From positions 1 through 57,660 of the forward strand of contig CANJWR010000006.1 of the NCBI GenBank assembly GCA_947478455.1: a DNA stretch of 57,660 nucleotides, in the 5' to 3' direction. The position numbers and the translations under genes were made by a program. Of this stretch, positions 43,861 to 53,023 are shown in pieces. The notes below the pieces were generated by a model. The model was not told the DNA's origin and did no database searches. It was given only the letters and a program-made list of their open reading frames with translations. Origin of the DNA: Beijerinckiaceae bacterium. Lineage in GTDB: Bacteria > Pseudomonadota > Alphaproteobacteria > Rhizobiales > Beijerinckiaceae. Within the stretch, counting starts at the first letter, position 1; every line of letters starts with the position of its first letter.

Positions 43861-46179
43861 ATGAGCGGGCAAGCGGACCGGATGAGTAGCGGCGGGCGTG
43901 GCGGAAGACGCGAACCGACCCTGGAGAAACCCTCCCGGTCCGGCGATCTGCGCGCTGATCCCGGTGACCGCATCGGCGGACGCAAATCCTCCCGCAAGAC
44001 CGGAAGCGACAGACGCATGCCCACCGGCAAACGGAAATCCGCCGGCAAGAGCCGTTCGTTGCTCGGCCATCTGGTTTACTGGTCCTTTGTGCTCGGCATC
44101 TGGGGCTTTATCGGCGTCGGCGGGCTTTTCGCCTATCACGCCACCCAATTGCCGCCCATCGACCAGCTCGCGGTGCCGAAACGCCCGCCCAACATCGCCA
44201 TTCTGGCGTCCGACGGAACGTTGCTGGCCAACCGGGGCGACACCGGCGGCCCCGCCATCAGCCTGAAGGAATTACCGCCCTATCTGCCGGCGGCTTTCGT
44301 AGCGATCGAGGACCGGCGCTTCTATTCTCATATGGGCATCGACCCGATCGGCATCCTGCGCGCCGCCACCCGCAATCTGTCCGGCAAGGGCAATGTGCAG
44401 GGCGGATCGACGCTGACCCAGCAGCTGGCCAAGAACCTGTTCCTCAGTCAGGAGCGCACCTTCTCGCGCAAGATACAGGAAGCCATTCTGGCCATCTGGC
44501 TCGAACACAAGTTCACCAAGGACCAGATCCTCGAACTCTACCTGAATCGGGTCTATTTCGGCTCGGGCGCCTATGGGGTCGAGGCAGCAGCCCGCAAATA
44601 TTTCGGCCACGGGGCAACCAAGGTCACCTTGCAGGAATCCGCCATTCTGGCCGGTCTGATGAAGGCCCCCACCAAGCTCGCCCCCAACCGTAACCCGGAA
44701 GCCGCCGCCGAGCGCGCCCAGCAGGTCATCGCGGCCATGTCACAGGAAGGCCTGATCACCGAGGCCATGGCGAAACTCGCGCAGGCGAGGCCCGCCGAGG
44801 CCATTCACAACGGCGGCGCAGGCTCGATCAACTATGTCGCCGACTATGTGATGGACGTGCTCGACGATACGGTCGGGGCCATCGATCAGGACATCGTGGT
44901 CAGCACCACCATCGAGGTCGCCCTGCAGGACGCCGCCGAAAAAGCGCTTACCGAGGAACTCGACAAGCAGGGTCGCAAATTCGACGTGTCGCAAGGCGCG
45001 CTTGTGGCGCTGTCCACGACCGGACAGGTGCGGGCTCTGGTAGGAGGCCGTTCCTATGCGGACAGCCAGTTCAATCGCGCCGTCGCCGCGAAACGCCAGC
45101 CGGGCTCCGCCTTCAAACCCTTCGTCTATCTGAGCGCGCTCGAAAAGGGCCTGACGCCGGACACGATCCGCGAGGACGCACCGATCAATGTGCGCGGCTG
45201 GCAGCCGGAAAATTCATCGCGGCAATATTTTGGTCAGGTGACGCTGACGCGCGCGCTGGCCTTGTCGCTCAACACTGTCGCGGTGCGCCTCGGCATCGAG
45301 GTCGGCGCCAAGAACGTCGCCGCCACCGCGCACCGGCTCGGCATCGCCTCCGATTTGCAGACCAATGCCACCATCGCGCTGGGCACGTCGGAAGTAACGC
45401 CGCTCGAACTGACTTCAGCCTATGTGCCGTTTTCCAACGGCGGCATTCATGCCCAGCCGCATATCATCACGCGGGTGAAGACCTCTGGTGGCAAGCTGCT
45501 CTATCAGCGCAAGGGCACCGGCTTCGGGCGCATCATCGAGCCGCAATATGTGGCGATGATGAACGCCATGATGCAGGAAACGCTGCTCACCGGCACCGCC
45601 CGCAAGGCCGAACTCAAGGGCTGGCAGGCCGCCGGCAAGACCGGCACCAGTCAGGATTACCGCGACGCCTGGTTCGTCGGCTATACGAGCCATCTGGTGG
45701 CAGGCGTCTGGCTCGGCAACGACGACGCCTCGCCCACCAAGCGTACCTCGGGCGGCAATCTGCCGGTCGACATCTGGAGCCGCTTCATGCGCGAGGCGCA
45801 TCGCAGCGTGCCGCCGCTGGCGCTGCCGACAGGCCCTTGGCGTGACCGCGATCCGGCACAGGTTCCCCCGGTCGCCATGGGCGGGCCTAATGGCGGGCCG
45901 CTCGACCTTCTGCCGCCCTCGCGCGGCAACGATCTGATGCAGTCTGTCACGCTCCCCGCGTCGCGCCCGACGCCGCCCGCGACGGTCGGCGCACCGATAC
46001 AGATCAATCAACCGGTGACGCCCTCTACGCGCCCGCCGGCGCAGACTGCCCCTCAGCCGCGCCCTGCCAGAACATCCCGCGAGGCGGACAATTCCCTGCT
46101 GCCGCCAGCAACGGTGGGGTCGGGCGCGTCGCGCGGCACAGGCGAGAAGAATTTCCTCGACAAGCTTTTCGGCGGCTGA
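43861..46179 (+). CDS. Class A penicillin-binding protein (PBP1A family)
   Basis: 772 residues that polymerise and cross-link peptidoglycan. A basic cytosolic N-terminus (1-66) precedes one TM (67-92). The GT51 domain has catalytic Glu150 (AIEDRRFYSH) and GGSTLTQQLAKN. The transpeptidase has Ser416 (GSAFK), SLN (468-470) and KTG (592-594). The C-terminal 120 residues are Pro/Ala-rich and probably disordered. Divergent from dnaN across 212 bp. Confidence 0.96.
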   Translation: MSGQADRMSSGGRGGRREPTLEKPSRSGDLRADPGDRIGGRKSSRKTGSDRRMPTGKRKSAGKSRSLLGHLVYWSFVLGIWGFIGVGGLFAYHATQLPPIDQLAVPKRPPNIAILASDGTLLANRGDTGGPAISLKELPPYLPAAFVAIEDRRFYSHMGIDPIGILRAATRNLSGKGNVQGGSTLTQQLAKNLFLSQERTFSRKIQEAILAIWLEHKFTKDQILELYLNRVYFGSGAYGVEAAARKYFGHGATKVTLQESAILAGLMKAPTKLAPNRNPEAAAERAQQVIAAMSQEGLITEAMAKLAQARPAEAIHNGGAGSINYVADYVMDVLDDTVGAIDQDIVVSTTIEVALQDAAEKALTEELDKQGRKFDVSQGALVALSTTGQVRALVGGRSYADSQFNRAVAAKRQPGSAFKPFVYLSALEKGLTPDTIREDAPINVRGWQPENSSRQYFGQVTLTRALALSLNTVAVRLGIEVGAKNVAATAHRLGIASDLQTNATIALGTSEVTPLELTSAYVPFSNGGIHAQPHIITRVKTSGGKLLYQRKGTGFGRIIEPQYVAMMNAMMQETLLTGTARKAELKGWQAAGKTGTSQDYRDAWFVGYTSHLVAGVWLGNDDASPTKRTSGGNLPVDIWSRFMREAHRSVPPLALPTGPWRDRDPAQVPPVAMGGPNGGPLDLLPPSRGNDLMQSVTLPASRPTPPATVGAPIQINQPVTPSTRPPAQTAPQPRPARTSREADNSLLPPATVGSGASRGTGEKNFLDKLFGG

Positions 46180-46193
46180 GACCGAAAGCAAAA

Positions 46194-46220
46194 ACGCCCG
46201 GCACTGCCGCCGGGCGTTTC
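46194..46220. terminator. Bidirectional terminator
   Basis: A 9-bp stem ACGCCCGGC / GCCGGGCGT (46194-46202, 46209-46217) with a 6-nt loop, flanked by AAAA on the left and TTTC on the right. It serves the rightward PBP gene and the leftward hsp20-DUF1150 operon. Confidence 0.75.
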
Positions 46221-46249
46221 AAAATGAATGGCCGCCTTATCTGGAAAGA

Positions 46250-46513
46250 TCAGTGCAGGCTGACAGTCTGCAATTCGTTTTCCCAAGCGTTGGCGATGGC
46301 GGCGTCGCGCGAGTCGCTGAGCATGATCGGGCTGCCGTCAGCGCCCAGTAGCGCGAACAGTTTCAGTCCCGGCTCGATGGCCGGCACCTGCGGAAACAGC
46401 CGCGCCACATCCTCGGACGCAATCTGCTTCACATAGGCCACGGATCCGTCGCCCAGATGCGCGAATTGTTCCGGCGTGAACGGGGTATTGCTGGTCTTGT
46501 CCGATCCGATCAT
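46250..46513 (-). CDS. DUF1150 family protein
   Basis: 87 residues with the family blocks NTPFTPEQFAHLGDG, YVKQI and GLKLFALLGADGSP...LSDSRDAAIANAWEN. The function is unknown, but the family regularly follows an Hsp20 gene in alphaproteobacteria, as here (76 bp downstream of hsp20). I start at the second of two adjacent ATGs (46513) because GGAG is then six bases upstream. It is probably expressed on heat shock with Hsp20. Confidence 0.9.
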   Translation of the reverse strand: MIGSDKTSNTPFTPEQFAHLGDGSVAYVKQIASEDVARLFPQVPAIEPGLKLFALLGADGSPIMLSDSRDAAIANAWENELQTVSLH

Positions 46514-46589
46514 CATTCCACTCCATACAAAGCGGTCCCGATGGGCCCCGCATTCGGTACCATTGTTTGGTTGCCCGGTCCGGGCGAAC

Positions 46590-47018
46590 TCAACGACGGC
46601 CCGAAATCTCGATCTTTCTGACGATTCTATCAGGCTCGGGTCTGGCGAGATCAACGGACAGAAGTCCATTGGTCAGGTCAGCGCCCAGCACCTGCATGCC
46701 TTCGGCGAGCAGGAAGGCTCGCTGGAACTGCCGCGCCGCGATTCCGCGATGCAGATAGACGCGTTCCTTGTCGTCCTGCTGCCGACCGCGAATGAGCAAC
46801 TGACGCTCTTCCAGCGTGATTTCGAGCTGGTCCTGCGTGAACCCCGCCACCGCAAGCGTGATACGCAACCGCTCCGGGAGCGTTTCGGTGCGGGCGAGGC
46901 GTTCGATATTGTACGGAGGATAGCCGTCCGACGGCGCACGCGACACACGGTCCAGAGCCCGTTCGATGTCGTCGAAGCCTAGAAGAAATGGCGAATTCAA
47001 AGCCGGTATGCGCGTCAT
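46590..47018 (-). CDS. Small heat-shock protein, Hsp20/IbpA family
   Basis: 142-residue ATP-independent holdase. The alpha-crystallin domain (about 35-130) includes PPYNIERL, RITLAVAGF, LLIRGR and RGIAARQFQRAFLLAEGM. An early LNSPFLLGFDDIERAL matches IbpA-like N-termini. Start at 47018 (MTRIPALNS). Upstream are a heat-shock (RpoH-type) promoter and a possible Shine-Dalgarno-masking hairpin, so control is probably both transcriptional and translational. Confidence 0.95.
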   Translation of the reverse strand: MTRIPALNSPFLLGFDDIERALDRVSRAPSDGYPPYNIERLARTETLPERLRITLAVAGFTQDQLEITLEERQLLIRGRQQDDKERVYLHRGIAARQFQRAFLLAEGMQVLGADLTNGLLSVDLARPEPDRIVRKIEISGRR

Positions 47019-47021
47019 CAC

Positions 47022-47040
47022 GAAGCCCCTCAGGCACTTC
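47022..47040 (-). promoter_or_regulatory. Candidate RNA thermometer hairpin before hsp20
   Basis: In mRNA sense GAAGUGCC - UGA - GGGGCUUC (47040 to 47022) pairs seven of eight positions, including one G-U, with one G-G mismatch. It buries the GGGG of the GAGGGG Shine-Dalgarno three bases before the AUG. ROSE thermometers of rhizobial small heat-shock genes mask the Shine-Dalgarno similarly and also contain a G-G mismatch. An outer CCTCAGG (47072-47078) could also pair, if transcribed. Confidence 0.45.
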
Positions 47041-47081
47041 TGCCGCCGGACCCCTGTTGGCGATCCGGCAACCTGAGGAAG

Positions 47082-47109
47082 ATATGGGCGAGCCTGACGG
47101 AGGTTCAAG
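47082..47109 (-). promoter_or_regulatory. RpoH (sigma-32) promoter of hsp20
   Basis: Read leftward: CTTGAAC (47109-47103), 14 bases, CCCATAT (47088-47082). This fits the alphaproteobacterial heat-shock consensus CTTG-N17/18-CYTATNT with one mismatch. Transcription would begin near 47075, giving a leader of about 57 nt before the hsp20 start. Confidence 0.72.
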
Positions 47110-47306
47110 ACCCCACCCGGCCTTAGCCGGAGCGTGGCCTCATACTATTTACCTATGACGATCTGACGCGATGAAAAGAAACCGGCTGCCCGCGGCGCAC
47201 CGGCCGCGCTACATAAGGAGATGGCCGTATGGCCGGATGCATTCAGGTTTATTAGCTGCCGGGAACCTGGCGGCGACCCAATGTTTCGAATTTCTGGAGG
47301 ACGCCC

Positions 47307-48278
47307 ATGATTGACCGCCGATCCCTCATGCTCGGCGCTGCCGCCTTCGGCGCAGCACCCATGCTGATGTCTGGTACTGCCGAAGCGCAGGCCATCGACA
47401 TGCTGAAGATTTTCTGCCCCGCCGCGCCGGGCGGCGGCTGGGATCAGACCAGCCGCACCATCGAGCAGGTTCTGCGCACCACCAATCTGGTCAAGGGCGT
47501 TCAGGTCACCAACGTTCCGGGCGCCGGCGGCGCAGTCGGCCTGCCGCAGTTTCTGAACAACTGGAAGGGCCAGGGCAATTCGCTGATGGTCGCCGGCATG
47601 GTGATGGTCGGCTCTCTGCTGGCCAACAAGAGCCCGTTGCGCATCTCGCAGACCATCCCGGTTGCGGGCCTGACCGGCGAGTTCGAGGCCATCGTGGTTC
47701 CGGCGGAATCGAAGTTCAAGACCCTCAAGGATTTCGCCGACGCCCTGAAGGCCGATCCGTCCAAGGTCCCCGTTGCGGGCGGCTCCGCCGGCGGCACCGA
47801 CCACATCCTGCTTGGCATGATCGCCAAGGAACTCGGCGTATCGCCTGCCAAGGCCTCCTATGTGGCTTTTGCGGGCGGTGGGCCAGCTCTGGCGGCGCTG
47901 CTTGGCAACCAGGTTGCGGCTGGTATTTCCGGCTACGGCGAATTCAGTGAGCAGGTGAAGGCCGGCAAGCTGCGCGTCCTCGCCATCTCGGCCGACAAGC
48001 GTCAGGACGGCATTGACGCCCCGACCATGAAGGAAGCCGGCATCAATCTCGAACTGTTCAACTGGCGCGGCGTCTTCGCCCCTCCGGGAGTCAGCGCTGC
48101 CGACCTCGCCGCCATGACGGACCTGATGAAGAAGATGACCGCCTCGAAGGAATGGTCCGACGCCTGCAAGCAGCGCGACTGGACCCAGACCACCATGTTC
48201 GGCGACGACTACAAGAAGTTCGTCGACAACGAGAACACCCGTATCGAGGCAATCCTCAAAGACCTCGGCCTCGCCTAG
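47307..48278 (+). CDS. tctC: TTT periplasmic solute-binding protein
   Basis: 323 residues. The leader DRRSLMLGAAAFG...AEAQA allows Tat export. Receptor blocks: FCPAAPGGGWDQTSR (carboxylate loop), TNVPGAGGAVGLPQFL, PVAGGSAGGTDHI and GISGYGEFSEQ. Classical TctC type, unlike the three orphan receptors. GGAGG precedes the start. First gene of a tctC-tctB-tctA operon; the ligand is probably a tri- or dicarboxylate but could be another acid. Confidence 0.93.
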   Translation: MIDRRSLMLGAAAFGAAPMLMSGTAEAQAIDMLKIFCPAAPGGGWDQTSRTIEQVLRTTNLVKGVQVTNVPGAGGAVGLPQFLNNWKGQGNSLMVAGMVMVGSLLANKSPLRISQTIPVAGLTGEFEAIVVPAESKFKTLKDFADALKADPSKVPVAGGSAGGTDHILLGMIAKELGVSPAKASYVAFAGGGPALAALLGNQVAAGISGYGEFSEQVKAGKLRVLAISADKRQDGIDAPTMKEAGINLELFNWRGVFAPPGVSAADLAAMTDLMKKMTASKEWSDACKQRDWTQTTMFGDDYKKFVDNENTRIEAILKDLGLA

Positions 48279-48279
48279 C

Positions 48280-48807
48280 ATGAGTACGGAATCTCCGTCA
48301 TCCGGGCACACGGGCGTCGCGCGCGGAGAATTGTTCTTCGCGCTCGGCTCGCTCGCGTTGGCCATCGTCGTTCTCTGGCAGACGATGGAGATTCCTGTTT
48401 CTCCGCTTTACGCGAAAGTCGGCCCCACCGTGGTGCCGATGATCACCAGCGTCGGACTGCTGCTGCTGTCCGGCGCTCTACTCTATTCGGCCTGTCGCGG
48501 AGGCTGGCAGCCCGAGGACGAACGCACCACGAAACCTGACGGCGTTGCGCTGCTCTGGGTTCTGGCTGGTCTGGTTCTGAACATTCTGACCATCGGCCCT
48601 CTGGGCTTCACCATTGCGTCGATCCTGCTGTTCACATGCGTGGCGCGCGCATTCGGCTCCCGCAACATGATGCGCGACGCCGCCATCGGGGCGGTTTTCG
48701 CGCTCGTGGCCTATCTGGGCTTCGCCAAGGCGCTGAACATCAATATCGGAGCCGGCCTCGTCGAAAACACGATCGAGTCAGTGTTCTTTGCAAAGACGGG
48801 ACGCTGA
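48280..48807 (+). CDS. tctB: TTT small membrane subunit
   Basis: 175 residues with four predicted membrane segments (GELFFALGSLALAIVVLWQT at the start; VALLWVLAGLVLNIL; IASILLFTCVA; IGAVFALVAYLGF). Poorly conserved by sequence, but size, topology and position between tctC and tctA identify it. The start is one base past the tctC stop. Confidence 0.9.
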   Translation: MSTESPSSGHTGVARGELFFALGSLALAIVVLWQTMEIPVSPLYAKVGPTVVPMITSVGLLLLSGALLYSACRGGWQPEDERTTKPDGVALLWVLAGLVLNILTIGPLGFTIASILLFTCVARAFGSRNMMRDAAIGAVFALVAYLGFAKALNINIGAGLVENTIESVFFAKTGR

Positions 48808-48810
48808 CCC

Positions 48811-50304
48811 ATGGAAGGTTTTCACAGTCTCCTGAATGGCTTTGCGATTGCGCTGACGCCCATCAACCTTATGTGGTGTCTGGTCGGAACGACGCTCGGA
48901 ACCGCCATCGGGGTTCTTCCCGGCCTTGGCCCGGCGCTGACCATCGCCCTCTTGCTGCCGATCACCTTCAAGGTTGAGCCGACAGCTGCCTTCATCCTGT
49001 TCGCCGGCATCTACTACGGCGCGATGTATGGCGGCTCGACGACCTCAATCCTCCTCAACACGCCGGGCGAAAGCGCCTCCATCGTCACCTCGATGGAAGG
49101 CAATAAAATGGCCCGCAACGGCCGCGCCGGCGCAGCGCTGGCGACTGCCGCCATCGGGTCATTCGTGGCCGGCACCCTCGGCACGCTGGGACTGGCCTTT
49201 CTGGCCCCCATCGTGGTGGATTGGGCACTCAAATTCGGCCCCGCCGACTATTTCTCGCTGATGCTGCTGGCCTTCGTCACCGTCTCGGCGGTACTCGGCT
49301 CGTCGGCCATTCGCGGCCTTGCGGCGCTGTTCTTCGGCATCTGGCTCGGCCTCATCGGCATCGACCTCCAGACCGGACAGGCGCGCTTCACCTTCGGACT
49401 GCAGGAATTGCTCGACGGCATCAACGTCATCGTTGTGGCGGTCGGCCTTTTCGCGGTCGGCGAGACGTTCTACATGGCGTCGCGCGCCCATACGGGCGAG
49501 GACGAGATCACGCCCCTCAAGGGGTCGCTGATGATGACCAAGACCGAGTGGAAACGCTCCATCGGTCCCTGGTTGCGCGGCACATTGTTCGGCTTCCCGA
49601 TTGGGGCCATGCCGGCCGGCGGCGCAGAAATTCCGACTTTTCTGAGCTACTATACCGAGCGAAAGCTCTCGAAATATCCGGAAGAATTCGGCACCGTCGG
49701 AGCCATCGAGGGCGTAGCCGGACCGGAAGCTGCCAACAACGCATCTGCCGCCGGCGTGCTGGTGCCGATGCTCACCCTCGGCCTGCCGACATCCGCCACT
49801 TCGGCGATCATGCTTTCGGCCTTCCAGAGCTACGGCATCAATCCCGGCCCGCTGTTGCTGACCTCGCAAGCCAATCTTGTGTGGGGGCTCATTGCATCCC
49901 TGTTCATCGGCAATGTCATGCTGCTGGTGCTCAACCTGCCGCTGATCGGGCTGTGGGTGAAGATGCTGAAAATTCCTGCGCCGCAGCTCTATGCGGGCAT
50001 TCTGGTCTTCGCCACCATCGGCACCTACGGCATCACGCAATCGCCCATTGATCTCGTAATGCTCTATCTCATCGGCGGCGTCGGCTATTTCATGCGCCGC
50101 TACGACTTCCCCACCGCGCCGGTCATCATCGGCATGATCCTGGGGCCGCTGGCGGAACAGAATTTCCGCCAGGCGATGACGATTTCAGCCGGCGACTGGA
50201 CTGTGTTCTTCACACGCCCCCTGTCGCTGACGATCCTCATCCTCGCCGCTCTAGCTCTAATGGGTCCGAAACTCTACAGCCTCGCCACCCGCAAGACTGC
50301 CTGA
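48811..50304 (+). CDS. tctA: TTT large permease subunit
   Basis: 497 residues, about 12 membrane segments, with the two family repeats: [17 protein letters not shown] (about 32-48) and [19 protein letters not shown]. Also [20 protein letters not shown] and a matching [20 protein letters not shown]. It moves the TctC-delivered solute, driven by a cation gradient. Three bases after tctB; completes the only full TTT system in the window. Confidence 0.95.
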   Translation: MEGFHSLLNGFAIALTPINLMWCLVGTTLGTAIGVLPGLGPALTIALLLPITFKVEPTAAFILFAGIYYGAMYGGSTTSILLNTPGESASIVTSMEGNKMARNGRAGAALATAAIGSFVAGTLGTLGLAFLAPIVVDWALKFGPADYFSLMLLAFVTVSAVLGSSAIRGLAALFFGIWLGLIGIDLQTGQARFTFGLQELLDGINVIVVAVGLFAVGETFYMASRAHTGEDEITPLKGSLMMTKTEWKRSIGPWLRGTLFGFPIGAMPAGGAEIPTFLSYYTERKLSKYPEEFGTVGAIEGVAGPEAANNASAAGVLVPMLTLGLPTSATSAIMLSAFQSYGINPGPLLLTSQANLVWGLIASLFIGNVMLLVLNLPLIGLWVKMLKIPAPQLYAGILVFATIGTYGITQSPIDLVMLYLIGGVGYFMRRYDFPTAPVIIGMILGPLAEQNFRQAMTISAGDWTVFFTRPLSLTILILAALALMGPKLYSLATRKTA

Positions 50305-50320
50305 GGTTCCTCAACGTCGA

Positions 50321-50725
50321 TCAGCAGGGTTTGGCCCATTCATGGGCCAGATCCACCAGTTCGGGGCGTAGCGGGCCCGAGAACGAATAGTCGAAGATCA
50401 CGAAATAGGCCCGGCCCTCGTGGCTGATATGGCGCCAGCCGATCTTGTGGTGGGTCAACATTCCAATCCGCCGCGCCAGAAATTCCACATCGTTGATGGT
50501 CAGCATGTGGAACGCCTTGTCGGTGATCGCGGCGCGCAGATCGACATCGAAACACGCGATGCCGTGCCGGTTCTCGAAATGCACCGGCGAAATGTCCACA
50601 TTTTCGGTCGGATGCCAGTTCGAGTGCATCACGATCTGCCAGATCTTGTGAGCAAGCCCGATGGCCCGCTTCTCGTCGTCAGTCGACAGATGACCCGGCG
50701 CATTCACCACGGTCCATTTCAGCAT
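50321..50725 (-). CDS. Hypothetical protein
   Basis: 134 residues from an ATG at 50725 with GAGGGA nine bases upstream; longer frames reach 217 residues without a better site. No signal or membrane segment; Trp- and His-rich (NWHPTENVDISPVHF, HHKIGWRHISHEG). I do not recognise a family. Convergent with tctA and divergent from the LigB-type gene. Its length and acceptable start make it plausible. Confidence 0.6.
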   Translation of the reverse strand: MLKWTVVNAPGHLSTDDEKRAIGLAHKIWQIVMHSNWHPTENVDISPVHFENRHGIACFDVDLRAAITDKAFHMLTINDVEFLARRIGMLTHHKIGWRHISHEGRAYFVIFDYSFSGPLRPELVDLAHEWAKPC

Positions 50726-50896
50726 GATCTTCCATCCCTCATCGCCAAACACTTGCGCGAACATGACGAATCTAGCCAGTCGCGGGGAAGACGCTTTGCG
50801 TTGAAACAATAAGTTTCGCGCATTTGTCCGGAACAGTTTACCGACAGTTTCGGGTGAACTATGCAAACCGTTACAATCCTCACACGGGAGACCTGC

Positions 50897-51862
50897 ATGG
50901 CGAAAATCGTTCTCGGTCTGGCGACTTCGCACAGCCCCAACGTCTCCACCGCGCCGGACCTCTGGCGGCTTCACGCCGACCGCGACCGCCGAAATCCCAA
51001 TCTGGATTTCGCCGCTCTTGTGAAAGCCGCGCCGGCGGGGCTAGAGGCGCAACTCACGCCTGATGTGTTCCAACGCAAGCACGACGAATGTCAGCAGGCC
51101 ATCGAGGCTCTGGGCAAGGCGCTGCGGGAAAGCGAGGCGGACGCGGTGATCGTCATCGGCGACGACCAGCGCGAATTGTTTCTCGACGAGTGCTCCCCGG
51201 CCTTCTGCGTCTATACCGGCAAGGAACTGGTCGATATTCCGCCCGCGCCCGAAACCGTGGACCCATCCCACAAGCCGGCGCTCTGGTCGCGCCACGCCGA
51301 ACATCTGGAACATTACCTCACAGACCCGGCACTGGCGCTACATCTGACGCGCTCCCTGTGCGGGCAGAATTTCGATGTGGCGGTGGCCGCGAAACAGTTC
51401 GAAGGCCGTAGCCTCGGCCACGCCTTCACCTTCGCGCGTCTGAGACTGATGAAGGAAACGCCGATGCCGATCGTGCCGATCTTCATCAACACCTATTATC
51501 CGCCCAACCAGCCGGGCCCGGGCCGCTGCTTCGAATTCGGCCGCGCGCTGCGCCACGGCATCAACACGTGGAAGCCTGACGCCAGGGTGGCGGTCATCGC
51601 GTCCGGAGGCCTAAGCCATTTCATCATCGACGAACAACTCGATCAGCAGGTCATCGACGGCATCCTGCAGCACCGCCCCGATCTGCTGTTCGGTCTGCCG
51701 GCGGACAAACTCAACAGCGGCAATTCCGAAATCCGCAACTGGGTCGCGGCGGCTGGCGTGATGGAAGACATGCTGCCGACGCTGCTGACCTACGTGCCAG
51801 CCTATCGCTCCGAGGCCGGCACCGGCTGCGGCATGGCATTCGCGCGCTGGGATCCGGCTTGA
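50897..51862 (+). CDS. Class III extradiol ring-cleavage dioxygenase (LigB-type)
   Basis: 321 residues. Iron ligands expected at His12 (ATSHSP), His62 (RKHDE) and Glu278 (NSEIRNW), with a catalytic His241 (GGLSHFI), the pattern of LigB of protocatechuate 4,5-dioxygenase. No separate small LigA gene is adjacent. It would cleave a catechol-like ring next to a hydroxyl. Start at 50897 with GGAGACCTGC. The aromatic substrate is unknown; TTT uptake genes precede it. Confidence 0.88.
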   Translation: MAKIVLGLATSHSPNVSTAPDLWRLHADRDRRNPNLDFAALVKAAPAGLEAQLTPDVFQRKHDECQQAIEALGKALRESEADAVIVIGDDQRELFLDECSPAFCVYTGKELVDIPPAPETVDPSHKPALWSRHAEHLEHYLTDPALALHLTRSLCGQNFDVAVAAKQFEGRSLGHAFTFARLRLMKETPMPIVPIFINTYYPPNQPGPGRCFEFGRALRHGINTWKPDARVAVIASGGLSHFIIDEQLDQQVIDGILQHRPDLLFGLPADKLNSGNSEIRNWVAAAGVMEDMLPTLLTYVPAYRSEAGTGCGMAFARWDPA

Positions 51863-51997
51863 GCCATTTCCTGCACGCTTCTTGCTCCATGGTTCCACAA
51901 GCTGGCGGACTGTCCGCCTCTGGCACATTTGCGCGTCATTGCGATCGCCCGATCGCGACCGCTTGCGCAAGCTGTGCCGAAAAATTGCGAGTGGCCG

Positions 51998-53023
51998 ATG
52001 AACTGGAACGAATTGCTCTGCTGCCCCCGTTGCCACAGCGCCCTTGAAGCTAATCAATCCGGCGAGCTTCGGTGCATTTCGGACGAGTGTGCGCTCGCGA
52101 GCAGCCCATTCCTGTCAGCCAGCGGCCAGCCGGTGCTGATTGATTTCGACGCCAGCATCTTCTACCCCGACGCCTATCTGGACGGGCGCGGCTCCAGCCC
52201 GCCGCGCGACGACACCGGTCGCGGCTTCGCCTCAACCATGAGGGCCATCATCTGGGGCGGCAAGAATCGCATTGCGCCACGCATAGCGGAAGATCTGGCC
52301 GCGCGCTTGAAAGGCCGGCGACCCCGCGCCAAACTGCTCGTCATCGGCGGCGGCGCAGTCGGAGCAGGCGTCGAAAAGCTCTACGACGGCTCTATCGACG
52401 TCACCGGCATGGATGTCTACGCCTCGCCCCATACACGTTTCGTGGGAGACGCGCATGCGATTCCGCTGCGCGACGAAAGCGTCGATGCTGTGTGGATTCA
52501 GGCCGTGCTCGAACATGTGCTCGAACCCGCAATGGTCGCGGAGGAAATCCATCGCGTCCTGAAGCCCGGCGGATTCATATACGCCGACACGCCCTTCCTG
52601 CAGCAGGTGCATGAGGGCGCTTTCGATTTCACGCGCTTTACTTTAAGCGGCCATCGCTGGCTGTTCCGCGATTTCGAGGAGATCGAAACCGGTGCGGTTG
52701 GTGGCGCCGGCACAGCGCTCGGCCAGACGATCCGCTACACGTTCCGGGCGCTGGGCCTCGGCGACAAGATCGCCACCACCCTGACCCTGCCGTTCTTCTG
52801 GTTGCGTTTTCTCGATCCGCTCATGACCCGCCGTCCGAATGCGGACGCTGCGGCTGGCGTATTTTTCTTCGGCCAGAAGACCGGGCGCGGCATCGGCCCG
52901 AAAGACATGATCGACTATTACGAAGCCCAAACGAGAGAACCCGCGCGGTTGCGCCTGCGCTCGCGTCGCCCCGTCCCTATGGGCGCGCCGATGCCGGTTC
53001 ATCCGCGCGTCAACGAAACCTGA
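51998..53023 (+). CDS. SAM-dependent methyltransferase with N-terminal zinc ribbon
   Basis: 341 residues. A Trm112-like ribbon ([11 protein letters not shown] ... [10 protein letters not shown], about 6-32) precedes a class I methyltransferase: [15 protein letters not shown] motif, [25 protein letters not shown] and [15 protein letters not shown]. The C-terminus is basic. Such Trm112-fused enzymes often modify glycans or small molecules. Its last 25 bp overlap the convergent CoA-transferase gene. Confidence 0.85.
   Translation: MNWNELLCCPRCHSALEANQSGELRCISDECALASSPFLSASGQPVLIDFDASIFYPDAYLDGRGSSPPRDDTGRGFASTMRAIIWGGKNRIAPRIAEDLAARLKGRRPRAKLLVIGGGAVGAGVEKLYDGSIDVTGMDVYASPHTRFVGDAHAIPLRDESVDAVWIQAVLEHVLEPAMVAEEIHRVLKPGGFIYADTPFLQQVHEGAFDFTRFTLSGHRWLFRDFEEIETGAVGGAGTALGQTIRYTFRALGLGDKIATTLTLPFFWLRFLDPLMTRRPNADAAAGVFFFGQKTGRGIGPKDMIDYYEAQTREPARLRLRSRRPVPMGAPMPVHPRVNET

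Noticed and set aside
47145..48365. A 406-residue leftward frame
   Set aside because: Antisense shadow of tctC with Gly/His-rich translation.
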